NCBI GenBank assembly: GCA_029260755.1
Contig: JAJDCQ010000029.1
Coordinates: forward strand, 1 to 64,000
Direction of reading: 5' to 3'
Origin: Planctomycetota bacterium
GTDB lineage: Bacteria > Planctomycetota > J058 > JAJDCQ01
DNA: 64,000 nucleotides
The notes beneath the pieces are model-generated. The model searched no databases. It saw only the letters and a program-made list of their open reading frames with translations, and was not told the DNA's origin. Shown here one piece after another: positions 44,826-51,795 of the stretch; the stretch's first letter is position 1; each line of letters starts with the position of its first letter. The position numbers and the translations under genes were made by a program.

Positions 44826-45847
44826 GACAGGAGCCAGTCCGCGAGCGGGTCGTGCAACGTCGCGCGCGCCTTGCGGCCGACCACGCCGGCGATGTGACCG
44901 CCGGGCACCTCGAGGGAGGCGCGGGCATCGACCGGCGTGCTCACCCGGTCGAGGAGCGCCCGGGCCGCGGCGGGCGGGCAGATGTGATCGCCCTTCGCCG
45001 TGATGATGAGGAGCGGGTGATCGATCCGGCCCAGGTCGACCGGCTCGCCGCGGAGCCGGAGGCGCCCTTCCGCGAGGCGGTTCTCGCGGTAGAGCTCGTC
45101 GATGAGGGTGACGTAGGCCGCGCCCGGGACGTCGACGGGGTCGGCGTTCCAGCTCTCGAGGGTGAAGAAGAAGCGGGCGAACGCCTCGTCGTCGAGCCGC
45201 GGCCAGACGTGCTTGCCCTTGAGAGCGTTCGCGACCGGTCGAAGCCAGTGGAAGCCCTGGCCGACGAGGACGCCCGGCATGTTGCCGAACGCGGCGGTCA
45301 GCCGCTCGACCGGGAACCAGCGGCGATCGACCCAGCGCCGCATCGTCGTCATCGGGGCGAAGTCGATCGGCGCGTTGATCGTGACGAGGCGCCGGACCCG
45401 CTCGGGGAAGCGGGCCGCGAACAGGGAAGCGATCGTCCCGCCGAGGCAGTAGCCGGCGACGTCGGCCCGCTCGTGGCCGGCCGCGTCGAGCGCGGCGGGC
45501 AGCTCGTCGCAGACGAGCTCGTCGAGGCCGCGGGCGCCGTCGATCCGCCGCGGGTCGCCCCAGTCGATCAGGTCGACGGTGAGGCCGCGCTCGACGAGAC
45601 GTCCGATGAGCGAGGTCGGCTCGTCGAGGTCGACGACGCGCCAGCGATTGATGATCGGCATCACGAAGAGGAGCGGCGTCGCCGTCTCGACCCTCGGGGT
45701 CTCGCCGCCCGGCGAGAAGCGCCGGAGGGCGACCGGACCGCGGCGCCAGATGACGTCGTGGGCGGTCGCGCCGCGGCTCCGCGCGGCGGCGTGGAGGACG
45801 CCGCCGGCGGCGTGACGGGCGCGACGGAGCTCGCGGAGCAGCGGCAT
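44822..45847 (-). CDS. phaC: Poly(3-hydroxyalkanoate) synthase PhaC-like, copy 2
   Basis: A 341-residue paralogue of the next gene with the same triad layout: FVMPIINRWRVVDL, LIDWGDP, AGYCLGG (nucleophile Cys134), AKGDHICPP (Asp) and GGHIAGVVGRK (His). It agrees somewhat better than copy 1 with standard PhaC in the C-terminal SGHIAGVVN-like motif. It lies 4 bases after the small PhaE-like gene and overlaps copy 1, so three polymer-related products come from one message. Both copies are short class III type rather than the roughly 590-residue class I type, consistent with the presence of a helper subunit. Confidence 0.87.
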   Translation of the reverse strand: MPLLRELRRARHAAGGVLHAAARSRGATAHDVIWRRGPVALRRFSPGGETPRVETATPLLFVMPIINRWRVVDLDEPTSLIGRLVERGLTVDLIDWGDPRRIDGARGLDELVCDELPAALDAAGHERADVAGYCLGGTIASLFAARFPERVRRLVTINAPIDFAPMTTMRRWVDRRWFPVERLTAAFGNMPGVLVGQGFHWLRPVANALKGKHVWPRLDDEAFARFFFTLESWNADPVDVPGAAYVTLIDELYRENRLAEGRLRLRGEPVDLGRIDHPLLIITAKGDHICPPAAARALLDRVSTPVDARASLEVPGGHIAGVVGRKARATLHDPLADWLLS

Positions 45848-45851
45848 CGGG

Positions 45852-46154
45852 TCAGCTCTCCTTCGTCGTCTCGGCGTCGGCTGACGGCGCCGCGTCGGGG
45901 TCGCGGATGAGCGCCTCGATCCCGGCGAGGCGGTCGTCGATCTCGCCGAGGCGCTCGTGGATCCGCTCCACGTCGGTGGCCGAGGCGAGCCGCCACTGAC
46001 CCCAGACCTGCTCGAGCGCCCGGTCGCTCCGCTCCTTTGCCTCGCAGGCGGCGTTCAGGGCGGCGCCGAGGCTCTCGAGGGTGGCGGGGCTCTGCAGCGT
46101 CGCGTCCCACCACTGGGTCGCGGCCTTCTCCCATTCCTTGGTGAACGTGGTCAT
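45852..46154 (-). CDS. Small PhaE/PhaR-like helper subunit of PHA synthase
   Basis: A 100-residue helical protein. The N-terminal half (TKEWEKAATQWWDATLQSP) resembles phasin- or PhaE-type amphipathic helices. The C-terminal half (ATDVERIHERLGEIDDRLAGIEALI) resembles the conserved PhaE/PhaR ending, where a PTRxD-x-RLHERL-like helix contacts PhaC. It is much shorter than Allochromatium PhaE (about 360). ATG 46154 has a clear ribosome site (GGAG), overlaps the previous stop by 4 bases and is followed by PhaC copy 2 after 4 bases. Its small size makes homology uncertain; the position is the main support. A phasin is the alternative. Confidence 0.65.
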   Translation of the reverse strand: MTTFTKEWEKAATQWWDATLQSPATLESLGAALNAACEAKERSDRALEQVWGQWRLASATDVERIHERLGEIDDRLAGIEALIRDPDAAPSADAETTKES

Positions 46155-47092
46155 CGGTCGATCTCCTGGGAAGTCTCTGCACGCAGCGGTCTCACCCGGG
46201 CGAGCGCGCGGCGCACGCGCGCCGCGACCGCATCGGGCTCCTCCAGCCACGGGACGTGGCCGGAGGCGGGAAGAACGGTGAGCGTCGCGTCTCGGAGGCG
46301 CCGGCTGGCGCGCTCGACGACGGCCGGCGCGACGAGCGGGTCGTGGGCGCCGTGGACGAGCTCGACGGGGGCGGCGACTCGATGGAGCTGCCGCGCGGCG
46401 TCGTCGCGGATCGCGCCGTCGACGCTCCGGGCGATCGCCCGGTAGTCGTGCGCGCTCTCGGACGCGCCGGACTGGGCGGCGGCGTGGACGGCGAGGCGAC
46501 GCTCGGTGAAGCGGCGGGTCTCGCTGTTCGGCGACGCGATGAGCGCCGAGCACGCGGCGGCGACCGCGGTGAGGGGGCGGCTCATCATCGCCGCCTGGTC
46601 GTAGGCGGCGATGAGCTCGGCCGGCGGGCTCGGATCGAGCCCGCCCGAGGCGACGAGGACGAGGCCGGCGACCCGGTCCGGCGCGTCGAGGGCGGCTCGC
46701 AGGGCGACGTGGCCGCCGTACGAGCAGCCGAGGAGGACGGCGCGCCGGACGCCGATCGCGTCGAGCAGCGCGACGACGGCCGCGCTCGCTCGACCGACGG
46801 GGTAGGTGCGGTCGGGCCGGGACGATCGCCCGAAGCCTGGCAGGTCGATCAGGACCGACGGCGCCTCGAGGCGCGCGGCGACCGGGCGGAGATCCTCGGC
46901 GGAGGAGCCGAGGCCGTGGATGCCGACGACCGGGCAGAGCGAGCTCACGTGATCGGGCCACGTCTCGATCCAGGCCAGGCGGTCGCCGAGAACCTCGGAC
47001 TCATGAAAACGAACGAACGACCGTTCGTTAACGTCGCCAGCGAGAGACGGGCCGGTCGTGAGGCGGTCGGAGATCGGAGCGATCGCGCTCAC
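46151..47092 (-). CDS. Alpha/beta hydrolase
   Basis: A 313-residue cytoplasmic hydrolase. It has the oxyanion segment VVGIHGLGSS, the nucleophile elbow GCSYGG (Ser), an Asp in HGAHDPLV and a His in PASGHVPWLE, a complete Ser-Asp-His triad of the proline iminopeptidase/epoxide hydrolase-like group. It starts with GTG overlapping the lipase stop (GTGA). The first 30 residues lie before the fold and contain the DNA palindrome at 47012-47032, so a later start (for example GTG near residue 49) is possible but would trim the fold. In this operon it may release hydroxyacids or act as a thioesterase; no substrate can be assigned. Confidence 0.82.
   Translation of the reverse strand: MSAIAPISDRLTTGPSLAGDVNERSFVRFHESEVLGDRLAWIETWPDHVSSLCPVVGIHGLGSSAEDLRPVAARLEAPSVLIDLPGFGRSSRPDRTYPVGRASAAVVALLDAIGVRRAVLLGCSYGGHVALRAALDAPDRVAGLVLVASGGLDPSPPAELIAAYDQAAMMSRPLTAVAAACSALIASPNSETRRFTERRLAVHAAAQSGASESAHDYRAIARSVDGAIRDDAARQLHRVAAPVELVHGAHDPLVAPAVVERASRRLRDATLTVLPASGHVPWLEEPDAVAARVRRALARVRPLRAETSQEIDR
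47012..47032. promoter_or_regulatory. TetR-type operator candidate, site A (inside the operon)
   Basis: AACGAACG-AC-CGTTCGTT (47012-47029) is an 18-base perfect palindrome with 8-base arms. The stretch 47015-47032, GAACGACCGTTCGTTAAC, matches 16 of 18 bases with site B at 50019-50036. It lies within the first 30 codons of the alpha/beta hydrolase gene, so it could control an internal promoter of the PHA part of the operon. Confidence 0.55.
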
Positions 47093-48324
47093 TGCAGCAC
47101 CTCCGCGACCCAGTCGCTCGCGCGGGAGTCGTAGGCGAGCTGCAGGTGGTTCAGGTGGAGGAGGCCGCGCCGGATCACCCGCGCGCCGCGCTTCGTCATC
47201 GGGTCGAGGTCGAGCGCGCTCGATGCGAGGAGGAGCCCGTCGCTCGGGCCGCGGCGCTCGCCGAGCATGTTCATCACCCAGGGCCTGGTTCCGGCGAGGG
47301 CGGCGAGCTCGAGCTCGCGCGGCAGCGGGATCGCGCGGAGCCGCTCGATCGCGTCGCCGCCGTCGTGGATCGCGGCGTCGGCGCCGCGCCCCTCGCTGAC
47401 GAGCCCGCGGCCACCGGCGTAGGTCGTGGCCACGTCGTACTGCCCCTTCGCGTTCGTCCGCCCGTAGCGGCGGTCGAGGCGGGCGACCATCTGCGCCTGG
47501 CCGGGGTAGGCGCCGTCCCGGTAGATCGACCGCTCGGGCGTGTCGTACCAGACGCCGCGCCAGAGATAGCGGGTCCAGCTCAGCGGGGCGGGGAAGCCCT
47601 GCTCGAGCACCCAGTAGTTGAGGTTCGGGTAGGCGAAGGCGACGTCGATCCCCGCGTTCGGGCAGCCGAGCATCACGTAGCGCCGGACGTCGCCGCGGTA
47701 GGGCGTGCGCCAGCGGTGCGCCTTCTTCCCGAACGAGGCGAGGTACATCCGCGTCGACATGCCGCCCTTGCTGTAGCCGACGAGGTCGACCTTCGCCGCG
47801 CCGGTCACATGCCGGACCCGGGCGATCGCGTTCGCGAGCGCCTCGGCCTGGAGGAGGTTGTCGCCGTGAGGGTGGGCGAACGTGACGGCGAAGACCGCCT
47901 TCCCCGCGCGGGCGAGCCGGGCGGCGAGCCCTTCGCCCGGCTGCTGGAGCGGGTCCTTCCCGAAGCAGATGTCGGCGTTCACGCCGGCGCCGTGGACGAG
48001 GACGACCGGGACCGGGTCGAGCTCGGGGCGGTCCCAGCCCTCGGCGTAGTGGAGGAGGATCTTCGACGACGGCGGCGAGGCGTCGCCGCCGAACGCCGCG
48101 ACGATCTCGGGGTCCTCGTGCTCGAGCAGCGGGATGAAGCGCTCGGCGATGAGATGCTCGTCGCCGTCCTCGAGGCGCTCGAGGCGCGCCCAGCGGTCGG
48201 TCTCGCAGGCGATCGCCTTCGCCGGGTCGAACGCGTCGGTCGCGGAGGCCGGGCGGCCGTGGGCGAGGATCAAGAGCGTCACGAGGGCGAGCGCGAGGGG
48301 GATGGATCGGCGGCTCGGGATCAC
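47089..48324 (-). CDS. Exported lipase-like alpha/beta hydrolase
   Basis: A 411-residue exported protein with a signal peptide (about 1-26, ending SA). It starts with GTG overlapping the WD40 stop (GTGA). The fold shows VVLVHGAGVNADIC (oxyanion region), VDLVGYSKGGMSTRMYL with the nucleophile Ser in GYSKG, and a late HLNHLQLAYD that may give the His. It resembles extracellular triacylglycerol lipases and some secreted PHB depolymerases of the lipase fold. Position in a PHA operon makes an extracellular polymer- or ester-degrading role attractive, but sequence alone does not decide it. Confidence 0.8.
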   Translation of the reverse strand: MIPSRRSIPLALALVTLLILAHGRPASATDAFDPAKAIACETDRWARLERLEDGDEHLIAERFIPLLEHEDPEIVAAFGGDASPPSSKILLHYAEGWDRPELDPVPVVLVHGAGVNADICFGKDPLQQPGEGLAARLARAGKAVFAVTFAHPHGDNLLQAEALANAIARVRHVTGAAKVDLVGYSKGGMSTRMYLASFGKKAHRWRTPYRGDVRRYVMLGCPNAGIDVAFAYPNLNYWVLEQGFPAPLSWTRYLWRGVWYDTPERSIYRDGAYPGQAQMVARLDRRYGRTNAKGQYDVATTYAGGRGLVSEGRGADAAIHDGGDAIERLRAIPLPRELELAALAGTRPWVMNMLGERRGPSDGLLLASSALDLDPMTKRGARVIRRGLLHLNHLQLAYDSRASDWVAEVLQ

Positions 48325-49391
48325 GGCCGGCCTCCTGGCCGCGACTCGCGGTCGGGCTCGGCGCGCACTCCGTCGGGGACGGCGACCCGCCGGACCGCGC
48401 CGCTCATGCAGCCGACGATCACGGCCGTGCCGTCGGGGGTGAAGGCGATGCTCGCGGGGACGCGCGAGAACGGGAGCGTCCGCGCTCGCTCGGGCGCGCC
48501 GGGCGCGACGAGGTGAATCGCCTCCTCGCCGATCGCGGCCGCGGCGAGGAGCGTCCCGTCGGGGGAGAAGGCGAGCTCGGCGATCCACTGCCGATGGGCG
48601 CGCTCGGGCAGCACCGTCGGCCGGAGACGCTTCGCGTCCCAGACGCGGATGACGCCGTCGTAGCCGCTCGAGGCGAGCCGGCGCCCGTCGGGGCTCGCCG
48701 CGACCGCGTCGAGCTCGCGGGGCGGCATCGTCCGGTCGGCCCCTTCGCCGACCGGCGCGCTGGCCGGCTTGATCGTCTTCGCCTTGCCCTTCTTGGGATC
48801 CCAGACGCGAAGGGTGCCGTCCCAGCCGACGCTCACGAGCCGGCCGTCGGCGACGGCGAGGGCGGTGACCGGTCCCGCGTGTCCCGTCAGGACCCGGCCG
48901 GCCGTTCCGTCGGGGGCGAAGAGCCGAATCGAGCCGTCGGCGCCGCCGGTCGCGATCGTCTCGACCGCGCCGTCCGCCTCGATGAGCGCGATCGCGAACG
49001 CGCCGCCCGCGTGGCGGGCGAGCTCGGTCGGCCCGGACGCCCCGGGGCGGAGATGCGCGATCGCGCCGTCGTCGCAGACGATCCAGGCCGTCCCGTCCGG
49101 ATCGAGGGCGAGGTCACGGATGGCGCCGGGGAGGCGGCCGGCGGCGGCGGCGTCGAGCAGCTTCGCCCTTTCGAGGCGCGCCCGGCGGAGCGTCCCATCG
49201 GCGGCGCCGCTCACGAGGACGGTGCGCTCGCCGGACGCGGCCTCGGCGCCGACGGTCCGGACGGCGACCGCCGAGACGGGCGCGGTGTGGTCGGTCGTCT
49301 CCTGGGCGCGGGCGGCGCGCGCCGAGAGCGCCGTCACCGCGATGCCGGCGAGGAGGGCGACCGTCCGCGGGCTCGAGGCGGGGCGTCTCAT
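48321..49391 (-). CDS. Exported WD40-repeat protein
   Basis: A 356-residue protein with a signal peptide (about 1-30, ending ARAQ) and no lipobox. It has about seven WD40 repeats with GSIRLFAPDG, GTLRVWDPKKG and GVIRVWDAKR strand ends, forming a periplasmic beta-propeller. ATG 49391 overlaps the TetR stop by 4 bases; the stop overlaps the lipase start by 4 bases. A WD40 protein in the middle of a PHA-type operon is unusual. It may hold the lipase or granule proteins together, but that is only a suggestion. A similar WD40 lipoprotein is encoded at 38211-39176. Confidence 0.87.
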   Translation of the reverse strand: MRRPASSPRTVALLAGIAVTALSARAARAQETTDHTAPVSAVAVRTVGAEAASGERTVLVSGAADGTLRRARLERAKLLDAAAAGRLPGAIRDLALDPDGTAWIVCDDGAIAHLRPGASGPTELARHAGGAFAIALIEADGAVETIATGGADGSIRLFAPDGTAGRVLTGHAGPVTALAVADGRLVSVGWDGTLRVWDPKKGKAKTIKPASAPVGEGADRTMPPRELDAVAASPDGRRLASSGYDGVIRVWDAKRLRPTVLPERAHRQWIAELAFSPDGTLLAAAAIGEEAIHLVAPGAPERARTLPFSRVPASIAFTPDGTAVIVGCMSGAVRRVAVPDGVRAEPDRESRPGGRP

Positions 49392-50002
49392 CGCGGGCGC
49401 ATCCCGTCGCGGAGGATCCGCGAGATCGTCGCGATCGCCTCGCGGTCGCTCCGGCCGAACAGGCGCTTCACCCCGAAGACGTGCTCCATGTTGAAGAGGT
49501 AGAAGAAGACGATCGTCGCGATCATCAGCCCGGCGACCGGGTCGTCGGCGGAGACCTCGCCGCGCGCGCGCATCCCGTCGAGGCGCTCGCCGAGGAGCTC
49601 CTCGTAGCGGCCGCGCATCCCGCCGAAGAGGCGCTTGATGTGCTCGCCACCGAGCTCGACGACGTCGACGTAGATCAGCCGGATGTAGTCGGTGAACCGC
49701 TTGACCGTCTTCTGGCTCGCGGCGCCGAGCGTCTCGAGGTCGTCGAGGCTGGCGAACGCCGCGAACGCCTTCGCGAGCGGGGTGTCGGGGGCGGTGTACT
49801 CCGCCTCGAGCTCCTCCATGATCGCCGCGAACAGCTCGGTCTTGTTCTTGTGGTGGTTGTAGAGGTTGCCGAGCGAGACGCCGGCCTCGGTCGCGATCTC
49901 GCGGGTGCTCGTGCCGTGGAAGCCCTGGCGAGTGAAGAGGTGGATCGCCGCCTCGTGGATTCGCTCGCGGGTCCTGGCGACGGCCTGGGCGCTCGGGGGC
50001 AT
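49388..50002 (-). CDS. TetR-family transcription regulator (first gene of the PHA-like operon)
   Basis: A 204-residue regulator. The N-terminal helix-turn-helix (about 12-58) shows IHEAAIHLFTRQGFHGTSTREIATEAGVSLGNLYNHHKNKTELF, a textbook TetR domain; the ligand domain follows with YLFNMEHVFG near its end. It is the first gene of eight with overlapping junctions, and a palindrome (50018-50036) lies 16 bases before its start. It therefore probably represses its own operon, released by an acyl-CoA or fatty-acid-like ligand as in related regulators. The same motif within the operon (47012-47032) may be a second binding site. Confidence 0.92.
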   Translation of the reverse strand: MPPSAQAVARTRERIHEAAIHLFTRQGFHGTSTREIATEAGVSLGNLYNHHKNKTELFAAIMEELEAEYTAPDTPLAKAFAAFASLDDLETLGAASQKTVKRFTDYIRLIYVDVVELGGEHIKRLFGGMRGRYEELLGERLDGMRARGEVSADDPVAGLMIATIVFFYLFNMEHVFGVKRLFGRSDREAIATISRILRDGMRPR

Positions 50003-50017
50003 GACTGGGGTCTCCGG

Positions 50018-50036
50018 TGAACGATCGTTCGTTCAC
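50018..50036. promoter_or_regulatory. TetR-type operator candidate, site B (operon promoter)
   Basis: TGAACGATC-GTTCGTTCA (50018-50035) is an 18-base palindrome with one mismatched pair. GAACGATCGTTCGTTCAC (50019-50036) differs from site A in 2 of 18 bases. It is 16 bases upstream of the TetR start and in the same orientation as site A relative to transcription. Confidence 0.65.
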
Positions 50037-50070
50037 TATACCCGATTCGCGGCCGAGGTCAAGCGGGTTC

Positions 50071-51132
50071 TCACCAGGGCGCGCGGCGCACCCGGTCGCC
50101 CGTCTTCGGCGTCCCGCGGCCGACCCGATCGGGGGCGGCGTCGGGGGCGCGCCGGCGCTCCCAGTCGTCGATCCGGATCGGGAGGGGGTTACTCCCGAAG
50201 AAGTCCGGGCCGTCCTGGAACTGGAAGTGGAGGTGGGGCTGGGTCGTGTTGCCGCTGTTGCCGCAGCGCCCGACCGGCTGGCCGCCCCGGACGGCGTCGC
50301 CCGCGGCGACCTCGACCGAGCCCTTCCGCAGGTGCGCGTAGAGGCTGTGCTCGCCGTCGCCGTGGTCGATCACGACGAAGTTGCCGAGGATCTCGGTCAG
50401 GTCCTCGGGCGGCGTGGTCGCGAACGGCGGGATCATCGTCGGCTCGATGTCGGGGCGCCCGTCGACGGCGCGGACGACGGTGCCCGCGCCGGCCGCGACG
50501 ATCGGGAGGCCCCAGCTCCGGGAGTCCTCCTTCCGGGTCGGGCCGCCCTCGGTCGGCTTCATGAGGCGTCCATCGTCGCCGAGTCGGAGGATGTCCCAGG
50601 CGAACGACTGCGAGTCGCCCGCCATGCGATGGTGGGTCGAGCCGGGCTCGTGGCCGACGCCGATCAACCACTCGCCGTGGAACGGGAGCTGGTAGGCGCC
50701 GCGCTGGCGGTACTCGTGGACGGGGAGCTCGAGGCGCGCGCCGCCTGCCTCGAGCCGCACGGTCGTGATGCGCGTCGTCTGCTCGGGCGACCGGTAGACC
50801 CGGCCGAGGAGCGCGATCGCGCCGCGCGGCGGAATCGTCGTCTTGCCGCCGCGGACGGCCTTCGTCAGCGCATCCCCCTCGAGCTCGGTCGTCCGCGGCT
50901 CGTCGTCGACGAGGATCGTCTCGACGAGGCGGTCGATCGTGACCGACGCGTCGCCGCGGTTCCGGATCACCACGTGGAACGCGACGGTCGTCTCGGCGCC
51001 GTCGTGCTCGACGAAGAGCTTCTTCGGGAACGTCTCGATGGTGACATCCGCGGTCGCGCCGGCGGCGCTCGGGGCGAGGAGGAGGGCGGTGACGACGGCC
51101 GAGATCGCGGCCCGGAGAGCATAGAGCGTCAT
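50071..51132 (-). CDS. Exported M23-family metallopeptidase
   Basis: A 353-residue exported protein with a signal peptide (about 1-26). A beta-sandwich-like N-terminal domain (about 27-140) is followed by an LytM/M23 peptidase domain. Zinc ligands are visible as HHRMAGDSQSFAWD (His and Asp), HSLYAHLRKG and the C-terminal HLHFQF. Such enzymes cut peptide cross-links of peptidoglycan. An Arg/Pro-rich tail of about 35 residues follows. The gene lies between two TetR genes: its 5' end is divergent from TetR-2 with operator site C between them, and its 3' end is 68 bases before TetR-1. Confidence 0.9.
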   Translation of the reverse strand: MTLYALRAAISAVVTALLLAPSAAGATADVTIETFPKKLFVEHDGAETTVAFHVVIRNRGDASVTIDRLVETILVDDEPRTTELEGDALTKAVRGGKTTIPPRGAIALLGRVYRSPEQTTRITTVRLEAGGARLELPVHEYRQRGAYQLPFHGEWLIGVGHEPGSTHHRMAGDSQSFAWDILRLGDDGRLMKPTEGGPTRKEDSRSWGLPIVAAGAGTVVRAVDGRPDIEPTMIPPFATTPPEDLTEILGNFVVIDHGDGEHSLYAHLRKGSVEVAAGDAVRGGQPVGRCGNSGNTTQPHLHFQFQDGPDFFGSNPLPIRIDDWERRRAPDAAPDRVGRGTPKTGDRVRRAPW

Positions 51133-51182
51133 GGGGGCGACCCTATCGCTTGACCTGGCGTGATGCCAGCGTCATAACATCT

Positions 51183-51194
51183 GAACGAGCGTTC
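51183..51194. promoter_or_regulatory. TetR-type operator candidate, site C
   Basis: GAACG-AG-CGTTC is a perfect palindrome in the 75-base gap between the divergent M23 and TetR-2 genes, 14 bases before the TetR-2 start. It shares the 12-base core GAACGANCGTTC with sites A and B. Confidence 0.5.
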
Positions 51195-51207
51195 TGGAAA
51201 CCGAGCC

Positions 51208-51795
51208 ATGTCCCCCCGACGCAAGCAGTTCGACCCGGCCGTCGCCCTCGACTCGGCGATGGAGCTCTTCTGGGCGCAGGGCTACGAGGCGACCAGCGTC
51301 GCCGACCTCGTTGGCGCGATGGGGATCAACCGCTTCAGCCTCTACGACACGTTCGGCGACAAGCACGAGCTCTACCTCGCCGCCTGCCGTCGCTACGAGG
51401 AGCTCATCGTCGAGCGCCTGCAGATGTTCGAGAACGCGCCGAGCGGCCTCGCCGCGATCCGCGGGTTCTTCGACCTGATGGCGAAGAGCGCGGGCACCGA
51501 CGCGGGACGCCGAGGGTGTCTCCTCGTGAACTCGGCCGTGGAGAAGGGCATCCACGACGAGGCGATCGGCGCATGGTGTCGGCAGGCCGGCGGCCGGATG
51601 GAGGACGCGCTCCGGGCCGCCCTCACCCGCGCCGCCGACGCGGGCGAGCTCCGCGAAGGGGCGGACCCGCGCGAGCTCGCCGCCTTCATCACGACGCTGA
51701 TCCAGGGGCTCGTCGTCTCGATCAAGGCCGGCGCCGGCACGGCCCACGTCCGGAGCGTCGCCCGGACCGCCCTCTCCGTCCTCACCGTGACGTGA
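51208..51795 (+). CDS. TetR-family transcription regulator, second copy
   Basis: A 195-residue regulator with an N-terminal helix-turn-helix (ALDSAMELFWAQGYEATSVADLVGAMGINRFSLYDTFGDKHELY, about 13-56) and a C-terminal ligand domain with RRGCLLVNSAVEKG, a segment common to the AcuR/YcdC-like group. Members often control redox or small-organic-compound enzymes. It is divergent from the M23 peptidase, with a palindrome in the gap, the classic layout for a self- and neighbour-repressing TetR. Its last 14 bases overlap the end of the convergent kinase gene. Confidence 0.9.
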   Translation: MSPRRKQFDPAVALDSAMELFWAQGYEATSVADLVGAMGINRFSLYDTFGDKHELYLAACRRYEELIVERLQMFENAPSGLAAIRGFFDLMAKSAGTDAGRRGCLLVNSAVEKGIHDEAIGAWCRQAGGRMEDALRAALTRAADAGELREGADPRELAAFITTLIQGLVVSIKAGAGTAHVRSVARTALSVLTVT

